Below, in pieces: positions 31,004-38,690 of a stretch of DNA of 48,828 nt. The notes under the pieces were generated by a model. It made no database searches. It was not told where the DNA came from and worked only from the letters and a program-made list of their open reading frames with translations. The number at the start of each line of letters is the position of its first letter. Positions within the stretch are counted from its first letter, which is position 1. Where the stretch lies: assembly GCA_942491465.1 (NCBI GenBank), contig CALOBA010000013.1, forward strand, positions 1 through 48,828. Reading direction: 5' to 3'. Source of the DNA: CALOBA01 sp942491465. GTDB taxonomy: Bacteria > Pseudomonadota > Gammaproteobacteria > Chromatiales > Chromatiaceae. Both the position numbers and the translations under genes were made by a program.

Positions 31004-31654
31004 ATGATCGGCATCTTCGGCGGCACCTTCGATCCGGTCCACAACGGCCATCTGCGCGTCGCCCTGGACGTCTACCAGGCCCTCGGGCTGCGCGAGCTGC
31101 GGCTGGTCCCGCTCAACGTCGCCGTCCATCGGGGGCAGCCGTTGGCCGGTCCCGAACAGCGCCGGGCCATGTGCGAGGCCGCGGTCGCGGGTCAGCCCGG
31201 CTTCAGCGTCGATGCCCGCGAGCTTGCCCGTGTCGGAAGCTCCTATACCGTCGACACCCTGACCGAGCTGCGCGCCGATGTCGACAACCAGACCCCGCTG
31301 TGTCTGCTCATCGGTGGCGACGCCTTCAACGACTTCTTCAACTGGCATCGTCCCCATCGAATCCTGGAGCTTGCGCACCTGGTGGTCATGCGCCGCCCGG
31401 GCGCCGGCATGCAGCGGGATGCGACGCTCCGCGGTGAGATCGAATCGCGCCGCGCCCGCTGCGCCGCCGAGCTCAGCGCCGCCCCGGCCGGGCGCATCTG
31501 GTTTCAGACCGTGACCCAGCTCGACATCGCCGCCACCGCCATTCGGCGTATGCTCGCCACCGGGCTGAGCCCCCGCTACCTGTTGCCGGATGCGGTGTTG
31601 GCCCTGATCGAGCGCGAGGGGCTGTACCGTTCCCCCGCGGGCCGGCGTTCCTAG
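31004..31654 (+). CDS. nadD: Nicotinate-nucleotide adenylyltransferase
   Basis: Transfers AMP from ATP to nicotinate mononucleotide in NAD synthesis. The N-terminal MIGIFGGTFDPVHNGHLRVA holds the GxFDPxHxGH nucleotidyl-transfer signature. LLIGGDAFNDFFNWHRP follows, and the ISSTxIR-type motif is seen as LDIAATAIRRML. 216 residues, usual size. It follows proA by 48 bases and precedes rsfS, the common nadD-rsfS order. Confidence 0.95.
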   Translation: MIGIFGGTFDPVHNGHLRVALDVYQALGLRELRLVPLNVAVHRGQPLAGPEQRRAMCEAAVAGQPGFSVDARELARVGSSYTVDTLTELRADVDNQTPLCLLIGGDAFNDFFNWHRPHRILELAHLVVMRRPGAGMQRDATLRGEIESRRARCAAELSAAPAGRIWFQTVTQLDIAATAIRRMLATGLSPRYLLPDAVLALIEREGLYRSPAGRRS

Positions 31655-31763
31655 CGCCCTGTGCGCCTTTGCGGTTATTTTGCGATTGAGATCCGAATCT
31701 AAAACCAGGCGACCGGCATCGGGCCGACCGCCCCCCGAGACGGCAATCCCGTCGGGAGACTTC

Positions 31764-32126
31764 ATGCAGGTAGATGCGCTTAAAGATCTGGTGGTCGACA
31801 CCCTGTCGGACATGAAGGCCAATGAGGTGGCCGTCATGGACGTGCGCGGCAAGACCGCCGTCACCGATTTCATGGTGGTCGCCTCCGGCACCTCCAACCG
31901 CCACGTCAAGGCCCTCGCCGAGACCGTCGCCTTTCGGGCGAAGGAGGCCGGCGAGCCACCCATCGGCAGCGAGGGGGTCAGCGACGGCGAGTGGGCCTTG
32001 GTGGACCTCAATGGCGTCGTCCTCCACGTCATGCTGCCCAAGGTCCGCGACTTCTACAACCTGGAGCGGCTCTGGAGCGCACCGGCCCTGGCCGAGGTGC
32101 CGGCGGCGGCGGTCGGGCAAGGCTGA
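31764..32126 (+). CDS. rsfS: Ribosomal silencing factor RsfS
   Basis: Binds protein L14 of the large ribosomal subunit and blocks subunit joining during starvation. The ATG at 31764 (MQVDALKDLVVDTLSDMKAN) gives a 120-residue protein with DVRGKTAVTDFMVVASGTSN, RHVKALAETVAFRAKEAG, and GEWALVDLNGVVLHVMLPKV then RDFYNLERLW. All match the family. The longer upstream open frame adds an unconserved stretch. It lies about 110 bases after nadD. Confidence 0.95.
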   Translation: MQVDALKDLVVDTLSDMKANEVAVMDVRGKTAVTDFMVVASGTSNRHVKALAETVAFRAKEAGEPPIGSEGVSDGEWALVDLNGVVLHVMLPKVRDFYNLERLWSAPALAEVPAAAVGQG

Positions 32127-32160
32127 GCCGGGCCGGGCCGCCAATCCACATCGGCGCCCG

Positions 32161-33138
32161 ATGGACCGCTTCGACCGCATCTTCGAGCTCAACCGCATCC
32201 TGCGCAACGCCCGCCGGCCGGTCTCGCGCCGCCGGCTTGAAGAGGAACTGGAGTGCTCCCGCGCCACGGTCAAGCGCATCATCGACGACATGCGCCTGTA
32301 CCTGAACGCGCCCATCGTCTACGACCGCGACTACAACGGCTACCGCTACGACCAGGCCGAGGGCGAGATGTACGAGCTGCCCGGGCTGTGGCTCAACGCC
32401 TCCGAGCTGCATGCGCTGCTGTGCGTGCAGCAACTGCTCGCCGATGTTCAGCCCGGTCTCCTCGACCCGGTGCTGAAGCCGCTGCAAAAGCGCATCGATG
32501 CGCTGCTGGAGCTCCAGCGCGCCGGTCCCGGCGGCCTGCAGGGCCGCATCCGCGTCCTGCAGATGGCCGCCCGTGCCAGCGGCGAGGCGTTTCAAACGGT
32601 CGCCGGTGCCGTTGCCCAGCGCCAGCGCCTGGCCATGCGCTACTACACCCGCTCCGGTGGCCGGCGCGATCAGCGCACGGTCTCGCCCCAGCGCCTGATC
32701 TACTATCGCGACAACTGGTACCTGGACGCCTTCTGTCACCTGCGTGCGGGGCTGCGTACCTTCAGCATCGATGCCATCGAGACCGTCCAGATCCTGGACG
32801 AGCCGGCGCTGGAGGTCCCGGAGGCGGACCTCGACGCCCACTTCGCCGACGCCTACGGCATCTTCGCCGGCGCCGCCGAGCACCGCGCCCTGCTGCGTTT
32901 CGAGCCCATGCGCGCCCGCTACGTCGCCAGCGAGCGCTGGCACCGCGACCAGTGCGGCGAGATGCTCCCCGACGGCCGCTACCAGCTCAGCGTCCCCTAC
33001 GGCAACCCCTCCGAGCTGGTCATGGACATCCTCAAGTACGGCCCCGACTGCGAGGTCCTGGAGCCGCCCGAGCTGCGCGCCCTGGTGGCCGAGCGGCTGG
33101 GCGCGGCGCTGGGGCGCTATCGCGGGCCCGGGGCCTGA
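32161..33138 (+). CDS. WYL-domain transcriptional regulator (YafY-like)
   Basis: 325 residues. The N-terminal winged helix-turn-helix (RIFELNRILRNARRPVSRRR, LEEELECSRATVKRIIDDMR) resembles DeoR-like domains. The central WYL ligand-sensing domain has YYTRSGGRRDQRTVSPQRLI and YYRDNWYLDAFCHLRAGLRT, including the name-giving WYL. A WCX-like C-terminal extension runs from RYVASERWHRDQC to ELVMDILKYGPDCEVLEPPE. The ATG at 32161 is used because upstream sequence is another reading of rsfS. The ligand and targets are unknown. Confidence 0.9.
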   Translation: MDRFDRIFELNRILRNARRPVSRRRLEEELECSRATVKRIIDDMRLYLNAPIVYDRDYNGYRYDQAEGEMYELPGLWLNASELHALLCVQQLLADVQPGLLDPVLKPLQKRIDALLELQRAGPGGLQGRIRVLQMAARASGEAFQTVAGAVAQRQRLAMRYYTRSGGRRDQRTVSPQRLIYYRDNWYLDAFCHLRAGLRTFSIDAIETVQILDEPALEVPEADLDAHFADAYGIFAGAAEHRALLRFEPMRARYVASERWHRDQCGEMLPDGRYQLSVPYGNPSELVMDILKYGPDCEVLEPPELRALVAERLGAALGRYRGPGA

Positions 33139-33278
33139 GCCGCCGCATCCTTATCGGTTGCGTACCCGCAAAGCCTTATCAACCCACTCGGGTTATGCTG
33201 CTGGCGTTTATTGTCGCAGTTGTGCGCTCACGCACCCACGCGCGGCTGCCACGCCTGACACATGGATACCCACCCCTC

Positions 33279-34130
33279 ATGCGCACCTACCTCGACTGCT
33301 ACCCCTGCTTCCTCCGCCAGGCCCTCAGCGCCGCCCGCCGCGCCGGTGCCGACGAGATCCAGCAACGCGAGATCCTGCAGCACACCTGCGCCGAACTCCA
33401 GACCTTGCCCCCGGATGCCACCCCGCCACAGATGGCCGAGCGCATCCACCGCCTGGTGCGCGCCGAGGTCCACAACCCCGACCCCTATCTCGCCGCCAAG
33501 CAGGAGGCCACACAGGCGGCCCTGGAGCGTTACCCGACCCTCAGCGAACGCGTGCGTGGCGCTGCCGATCCCCTGGATGCCGCCATCCGCATCAGCATCG
33601 CCGGCAACATCATCGACTTCGGCATCTTCGAGACCTACGACCTCGACGCCACCGTCGAGCGCGTGCTCGAACAGTCCTTCGCCATCGATCATCGACCCGA
33701 GCTGCGCGCGGCCCTCGGCAACGCCCGCGAGGTTCTGTTCCTCGCCGACAACGCCGGCGAGACCGTCTTCGACCGCGTGCTCCTAGAGACCCTCGACCGG
33801 CCTGTCTGCTACGTCGTCAAAGGCGGCCCGGTCATCAACGACGCCACCCGCGAGGATGCCGCCGCCGCCGGCATCGACGCCGTCGCCGAGGTCGTCGACA
33901 ACGGCTCCGATGCCGTCGGCACGTTGATCGAGAGCTGCTCCGCCGATTTTCGCGCGCGCCTCGCCGCCGCCGATCTCGTCATCGCCAAGGGCCAGGCCAA
34001 CTACGAGAGCCTCAGCAGCGGCCCGGCCCCCTGTGCCGCGCCGCTGTTCTTCCTGCTCCAGGCCAAATGCGGCGTCATCGCCGATGATCTGGGCGTGCCC
34101 ACGGGCAGCATCATCGCCAAGCGCCGCTGA
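33279..34130 (+). CDS. DUF89 / ARMT1-like damage-control phosphatase family protein
   Basis: 283 residues, starting MRTYLDCYPCFLRQALSAAR, with the CxPC motif of prokaryotic DUF89 proteins. The metal-binding block is LFLADNAGETVFDRVLL, followed by YVVKGGPVINDATREDAAAA, VVDNGSD and KGQANYESLS. Family members are metal-dependent phosphatases thought to remove damaged sugar phosphates; the substrate here cannot be read. The ATG at 33279 gives the conserved N-terminus. It lies on the same strand about 140 bases after the WYL gene. Confidence 0.88.
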   Translation: MRTYLDCYPCFLRQALSAARRAGADEIQQREILQHTCAELQTLPPDATPPQMAERIHRLVRAEVHNPDPYLAAKQEATQAALERYPTLSERVRGAADPLDAAIRISIAGNIIDFGIFETYDLDATVERVLEQSFAIDHRPELRAALGNAREVLFLADNAGETVFDRVLLETLDRPVCYVVKGGPVINDATREDAAAAGIDAVAEVVDNGSDAVGTLIESCSADFRARLAAADLVIAKGQANYESLSSGPAPCAAPLFFLLQAKCGVIADDLGVPTGSIIAKRR

Positions 34131-34263
34131 GCCGACACCCGCTTGGCCGCTTGCGTTGATCTGGCTCAGTTGGCCGCCGCCCGTGTTCATCTACCCTGCC
34201 CGTCGGGCCGAGGGCCGGCGATCCGCCGCCACATGCCCGAGATCAGCTACCGAGAGGCAAACC

Positions 34264-35250
34264 ATGAAGATCAAGATTCTCGTCACCGCGCTGGTCGCGG
34301 TGATCCCTTGCGCCACGGCCTTGGCCAACGAGCCGATCATGCCGATTCGCCCGGCCCAGGAGATCAACCTGGCCCAGGCGGAGCTGGGCAAGAAGCTCTT
34401 TTTCGATCCCCGGCTGTCGAAGTCCGGCTTCATCTCCTGCAACTCGTGTCACAACCTGAGCATGGGCGGGGCGGACAATCTGGTGTCGTCCATCGGCCAC
34501 CAGTGGCAGCAGGGCCCGATCAACTCGCCGACGGTGCTCAATTCCAGCCTGAACGTCGCCCAGTTCTGGGACGGCCGCGCGGCGGACCTCAAGGAGCAGG
34601 CCGGCGGCCCGATCGCCAACCCCGGCGAGATGGCCTTCACCCACACCCTGGCGGTGGACGTGCTCGCATCGATCCCGGGCTATGTGAACGAGTTCAAGCT
34701 GGTCTTCGGTGAAGACGGCATCGACATCGACAAGGTCACCGACGCCATCGCCGAATTCGAAAAGACCCTGGTCACGCCGAATTCGCGCTTCGACCAATGG
34801 CTGCTGGGGGATGAGAACGCGCTCAGCGAAGGCGAGGTCGCCGGCTACCGGCTGTTCAAGGAAAGCGGCTGCGTCGCCTGCCACAACGGCGCCGCCGCCG
34901 GCGGTACGACCTTCCAAAAGATGGGCCTGGTCGAGCCCTATCAGACCGACAACCCCGCCGAGGGCCGCTATGCCGTCACCGGTAAGGATGCCGATCGCTT
35001 CAGCTTCAAGGTCCCGACGCTGCGCAATGTGGAATTGACCTACCCCTACTTCCACGACGGCGCCGCCTGGACGCTGGAGGATGCGGTCAACACCATGGGC
35101 CGCATCCAGCTCGGCAAGCGGTTCACCCCCGAGGAAAATGCCCAGATCGTGGCCTTCCTGAAGAGCATGACCGGCCATCAGCCGAACTTTGCCCTGCCCG
35201 TCCTGCCGCCGTCCACCGCGGATACACCCAAGCCGCAGCCGTTCGACTGA
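34264..35250 (+). CDS. Dihaem cytochrome c peroxidase (CcpA/MauG family)
   Basis: Periplasmic enzyme reducing hydrogen peroxide with electrons from small c-type cytochromes. 328 residues. The signal peptide (MKIKILVTALVAVIPCATAL) is followed by LGKKLFFDPRLSKSGFISCN and two haem motifs, CNSCH and CVACH. FWDGRAADLKEQAGGPI, RFSFKVPTLRNVELTYPYFH and DGAAWTLEDAVNTMGRIQLG are family hallmarks. The ATG at 34264 has AGAGGC upstream. It probably works with a soluble cytochrome; the dihaem cytochrome gene at 35.6-36.2 kb is on the opposite strand. Confidence 0.95.
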   Translation: MKIKILVTALVAVIPCATALANEPIMPIRPAQEINLAQAELGKKLFFDPRLSKSGFISCNSCHNLSMGGADNLVSSIGHQWQQGPINSPTVLNSSLNVAQFWDGRAADLKEQAGGPIANPGEMAFTHTLAVDVLASIPGYVNEFKLVFGEDGIDIDKVTDAIAEFEKTLVTPNSRFDQWLLGDENALSEGEVAGYRLFKESGCVACHNGAAAGGTTFQKMGLVEPYQTDNPAEGRYAVTGKDADRFSFKVPTLRNVELTYPYFHDGAAWTLEDAVNTMGRIQLGKRFTPEENAQIVAFLKSMTGHQPNFALPVLPPSTADTPKPQPFD

Positions 35251-35602
35251 CCGACGGCGCCCGCGGGCTCCAGGCTTTGCATTGCTGCGCGAGGACTCGG
35301 AAAAGAGGGCTCGCGCAAAGACGCAGGGGTGCAGAGGGAAGAACACGGACGCCTTAGGCGATTTCGCTGTCTCTGTGTCTGCGTATGAGCATCCTCGTGC
35401 ATCGATGCGGAAGTCCTGATAGCGTTCGCCGTCTGCGGAGAAACCCTGTCGCCCTGGAGGGCGACCCTCCCGGGAACCCTCGGCTACTTGTCCACTGCGG
35501 TCCACGGTGGGAGTGTCGGCCCGGGCGTGTCGGCCTCCAGGCCGACCCGGTCAGCACGGCAGGTGAGGTTGCGAACGTTCTGGCTACTTCCACAGCAGTG
35601 CA
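35251..35602. other. Gene-free convergent intergenic region with hairpins
   Basis: Lies between convergent genes. It holds small perfect hairpins, CGCCCTGGAGGGCG (about 35450-35463) and GTCGGCCTCCAGGCCGAC (about 35528-35545). It also holds a GCAAAGACGCAGGGGTGCAG tract resembling degenerate intergenic repeats seen elsewhere in the window (about 5570 and 14730). No T-run follows either hairpin. Open frames here lack any recognisable feature. Confidence 0.5.
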
Positions 35603-36229
35603 CTAGTCGCCTGCCGTAGGTGGTTCAGCAGAGGCGCCGTCACTGAACTCCCCCGTCAGGCCGCTGGCGTAAAACGCGCTGAGGGCGATCAGGTCGGCGT
35701 CCGAGAGCTTCTCCAAGCGTTCCTGCATCAGCGGCGGCTGCGGCATCTGGGCTGCGGTCACCCGATACGCCTGCATCTGTCTGAATAGATAACCGCGGGC
35801 CTGGCCGGCCAGCGGCGGCGTCTCCTTGTCCTGGAAATGGCCGTTCTGCTCGTGACACTCCTCGCAATACTCCCCATGCAGGGCCCCCCCGCGCCGCGCC
35901 AGGCCCGGATCGACCTCCCCGGGTTTGCCGGCCCAAGGCTGCGTCCCGAAGTGCAGGGCGAGCCGCTGGAGCTGTGCGGATTTGTAGCCCTTGGCGATTC
36001 GCCCCATCACCGAGCCCTCGCGCAGGTCTCTGCGAAACGCCTGCATCGTGGCGTAGAAGTAGCGGAAATTCAGGCCCGCGATGGTCGGGATGTGATCTCC
36101 GTGGCTGACGCCGTTCGGCCCGTGGCAGCCGTTGCAGGTCCAGTAGAGCGGTTCGGCGCCTGCCGGCGGGGCAAACGGCAAACCGAGAATCAACAGGGTC
36201 AGCAGGCGAAGGTGGGTGGGGATCGGCAT
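35603..36229 (-). CDS. Dihaem cytochrome c (c4 type, FccA-like)
   Basis: Periplasmic electron carrier, 208 residues. The signal peptide (LRLLTLLILGLPFAPPAGA) precedes two haem motifs, CNGCH and CEECH. GDHIPTIAGLNFRYFYATMQ, GSVMGRIAKGYKSAQLQRLA and LIALSAFYASG closely follow the pattern of the cytochrome subunit of flavocytochrome c sulfide dehydrogenase. No flavoprotein gene (fccB) is adjacent, so a role in sulfide oxidation is only possible. It could equally be a general c4 carrier or a donor for the neighbouring peroxidase. Confidence 0.85.
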   Translation of the reverse strand: MPIPTHLRLLTLLILGLPFAPPAGAEPLYWTCNGCHGPNGVSHGDHIPTIAGLNFRYFYATMQAFRRDLREGSVMGRIAKGYKSAQLQRLALHFGTQPWAGKPGEVDPGLARRGGALHGEYCEECHEQNGHFQDKETPPLAGQARGYLFRQMQAYRVTAAQMPQPPLMQERLEKLSDADLIALSAFYASGLTGEFSDGASAEPPTAGD

Positions 36230-36385
36230 GACGAAAGGGCGGGGCGCCGGCGGCGCAGGGTTGCTGAAGACAGCGCCGGATTGTAACCCCGCCGGCGGGC
36301 TCCGTTGCGCGTCGGTAGCCGTGCCCGAGTCATCGTCAACACCAATCGATAGGACTCAAGGAGACGCGGCGCCTCGGCGTTGCGG

Positions 36386-37183
36386 CTACTGACGCAACAG
36401 CCGGGCCACGCCGCCGACCGCGCCGGCCACCGCCAGCAGCACCGCCACCAGGACCGGCCCGAAGGGCTGGTCGAGCCGCAGCGCCAAGGCGAAGGCGCCG
36501 ACGCAGGCGCCGCCGCCCAGCAGCGCCGCGATGACCAGCGTCGCGCGCCAGCTCGGTGCGATGCGAAAGGCGCACCAGGCCGGCACCAGCACCAGCGCGA
36601 AGCAGCCCATCAGCCCCAGGCTGGCGGTGGCGATGGCGATGCTCCCCGCGGCGAGCAGGTCGAAGCCCAGGTGCCAGCGCCGGGCCGGCAGCCGGTTGGC
36701 GACCTCGTGCAGCGGAAACAGCCGGGCGCGCAACAGCAGCGGCAGCAGGCGCGGCAATGCCACTAGCGCCACCAGCGCGGTCAGCAGGGCCGCGGCCAGC
36801 TCCACGGGACCGGCGAAGTAGAGCTGACCCTCGATCAGCGCCCGTCCCAGGGCATCGCCGGCGGCGCTGTTGGCGGCGATCAGCAGCAGCGCCGACCAGC
36901 CGCCGAGGACCATGAAGGCGTAGACCGCATTGCCGCGGGCGCCGAGCAGCGACTTGGCCGCCCCGCCGCCCAGCGCGGCGATCAGGCCGCCTAGGGTCGC
37001 GCCGAGGCCGAGTGCCAGCGAGGCCAGCGCGCCGGCCGCCGCCAGGTGCGCGAGCCCGAAGGCCGCCAGCCATTCCTCACGCAGCATCAGCACGCAGCCC
37101 AGCAGCGACAGCACCAGCGCCAGCAGCAGGCCGACCGCCAGCGGCAGCCGGAACAGGGGGTCCAAATCGGTGAGCAGCTCCAT
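36386..37183 (-). CDS. znuB: Zinc/manganese ABC transporter permease (ZnuB-like)
   Basis: 265-residue polytopic inner membrane protein of the ABC-3 family with about eight hydrophobic helices. It starts MELLTDLDPLFRLPLAVGLL. EEWLAAFGLAHLAAAGALAS, GQLYFAGPVELAAALLTALV and SLGLMGCFALVLVPAWCAFR are family-like. Its start abuts the ATPase stop (37184). Last gene of the zinc operon. The metal is inferred from context: an upstream Zur-like site and a histidine-rich outer membrane protein. Confidence 0.85.
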   Translation of the reverse strand: MELLTDLDPLFRLPLAVGLLLALVLSLLGCVLMLREEWLAAFGLAHLAAAGALASLALGLGATLGGLIAALGGGAAKSLLGARGNAVYAFMVLGGWSALLLIAANSAAGDALGRALIEGQLYFAGPVELAAALLTALVALVALPRLLPLLLRARLFPLHEVANRLPARRWHLGFDLLAAGSIAIATASLGLMGCFALVLVPAWCAFRIAPSWRATLVIAALLGGGACVGAFALALRLDQPFGPVLVAVLLAVAGAVGGVARLLRQ

Positions 37184-37792
37184 TCAGCTCGACGCCGCCG
37201 GGCCAACCTCGATGATGCGCTGGCAGACCGCGTCGAGAAAGGCCCGCTCGTGGCTGACCAGCAGCACGGCGCGCCGGTCGCTCCCGCGCCGCAGCATCTC
37301 GGCGAGCAGGGCCTCGTGGCCGGGGTCGAGGTTGTTGGTGGGCTCGTCGAGCAGCACCAGGTCCGCAACCCCCGCCAGCGCCGCGCAGACGCAGAGTAGC
37401 TGGTACTGACCGCCGCTGAGCCGGTCCAGGCGTCGGCCCAGGATCGGGTGCAGCCGCTCGGGCAGGGCGTCGGTGCGGGCGCCGGCGACCCGCAGCAGCT
37501 CGCGGCCGGTCAGCGGCAGCCGCGGCAGCCGCACCGGCCGTTGGGTCTGCAGCGCGAGGCGCAGCCCCGGCGCGCGCTCGATCCGGCCGGCGAACACCCG
37601 GCAGCCGTCGGCGACGGCCGCAAGCAGCGTCGACTTGCCGCTGCCGTTGGCGCCCCAGAGCCCCACCAGGTCACCGCGCCCCAGGGTCAGCGACAGCGGG
37701 CCGACCACCGGGCGCTGCCAGCCGGCGGTCAGACCGGCCACGCGCAGCAGCGCTCCGTCGTCGGGGGGTGCCGCCGCGGCACTAGCCGGCAT
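37184..37792 (-). CDS. znuC: Metal ABC transporter ATP-binding protein (ZnuC-like)
   Basis: 202-residue ATPase. Walker A is GANGSGKST, the signature DRLSGGQYQLLC, Walker B ADLVLLDEPTNNLD, and the switch His is in VLLVSHERAFLDAV. The ATG at 37792 is chosen since the longer frame to 37939 overlaps most of the C-terminus of the binding-protein gene. It overlaps that gene by 11 bases. It is shorter than E. coli ZnuC, lacking the C-terminal extension. Confidence 0.88.
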   Translation of the reverse strand: MPASAAAAPPDDGALLRVAGLTAGWQRPVVGPLSLTLGRGDLVGLWGANGSGKSTLLAAVADGCRVFAGRIERAPGLRLALQTQRPVRLPRLPLTGRELLRVAGARTDALPERLHPILGRRLDRLSGGQYQLLCVCAALAGVADLVLLDEPTNNLDPGHEALLAEMLRRGSDRRAVLLVSHERAFLDAVCQRIIEVGPAASS

Positions 37793-38660
37793 CGGCGATC
37801 GTCTCGACCCAGCGATCGATGTGGCGCAGGTAGCCGTCGCCGTCGGCGTCGGCGGGTGGCTGCAACGGCAGCACCACCACCGTCCAGCCGGTCTGCTTGG
37901 CCAGGCGCTGGGGTGGCCGCGGCGACTGGTAGGGGGCACGGATGATGACCCCGGTGCGACCGCGCAGCTTGCCCGCCAGTGCCTTGAGCTGACGCCCGGT
38001 GGGCGCCACGCCGGGCACCGGCTCGATGGTGCCGATCAGCGGCACGCCGAAGCGGTCGAGCAGATAGATCCCATCGCGGTGATAGAGCACAACGCCGGGG
38101 GCAGCGGCGAGACGCTGCCGCCAGGCCTTGTTGCGTGCATCCACCTCGGCAGCGAAGGCGGCGGCATTGGCGCGGTAGCGTCCCGCAGCGCCGGGGTCGA
38201 GCTGCCCGAGCCGGTCCGCCAGCGCCGCGCCGACCCGGGCCATGCGCACCGGGTCCAAGTCCAGGTGCGGGTTGCCCACCGGGTGCACGTCGCCGAGGGC
38301 GCGATCCGCCGGGCCGCCCACGTCGAGCAGCGGGACCTGGGCTGCGGCCTCGAAATAGCCCGCCTGACCGGGGCGGATTGCCGGGTTGGCGGCGCTGCCG
38401 ATGGCCGCCGGTAGCCAGCCGACCTCCAGCTCGGCACCGATGGCCACCACCAGGTCGGCACCGCGCAGGGCGCGGATCATGCTCGGCTTGGCCTGCAGGG
38501 TATGCAGGTCGCGATTCGGCGCCGTCAGTACCGTCAGCTCGGCGCCCGGCGCGATGGTGCGCACCATCGCGCCCATGCTCGTGCTGGTGGCGACGATGTC
38601 CAGCGCCGCGGCGGGCAAGGCCGTAAGCAGGCCGAGCAGCAGGATTGGAAGTCTGTTCAT
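37782..38660 (-). CDS. znuA: Metal ABC transporter substrate-binding protein (ZnuA-like)
   Basis: Periplasmic cluster-9 binding protein, 292 residues. The signal peptide (MNRLPILLLGLLTALPAAAL) is followed by DIVATSTSMGAMVRTIAPGA. Likely metal ligands are the histidines in PNRDLHTLQAKPSMIRAL, VGNPHLDLDPVRMARVG and VVLYHRDGIYLLDRFGVP. A long His-rich loop is absent. The usual His after the first strand is replaced (ATSTSM), so coordination may differ from E. coli ZnuA. It starts 31 bases after the outer membrane protein gene. Confidence 0.85.
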   Translation of the reverse strand: MNRLPILLLGLLTALPAAALDIVATSTSMGAMVRTIAPGAELTVLTAPNRDLHTLQAKPSMIRALRGADLVVAIGAELEVGWLPAAIGSAANPAIRPGQAGYFEAAAQVPLLDVGGPADRALGDVHPVGNPHLDLDPVRMARVGAALADRLGQLDPGAAGRYRANAAAFAAEVDARNKAWRQRLAAAPGVVLYHRDGIYLLDRFGVPLIGTIEPVPGVAPTGRQLKALAGKLRGRTGVIIRAPYQSPRPPQRLAKQTGWTVVVLPLQPPADADGDGYLRHIDRWVETIADAG

Positions 38661-38690
38661 GGCATCGATGCTCCGTTTGTGTTCAATGCA

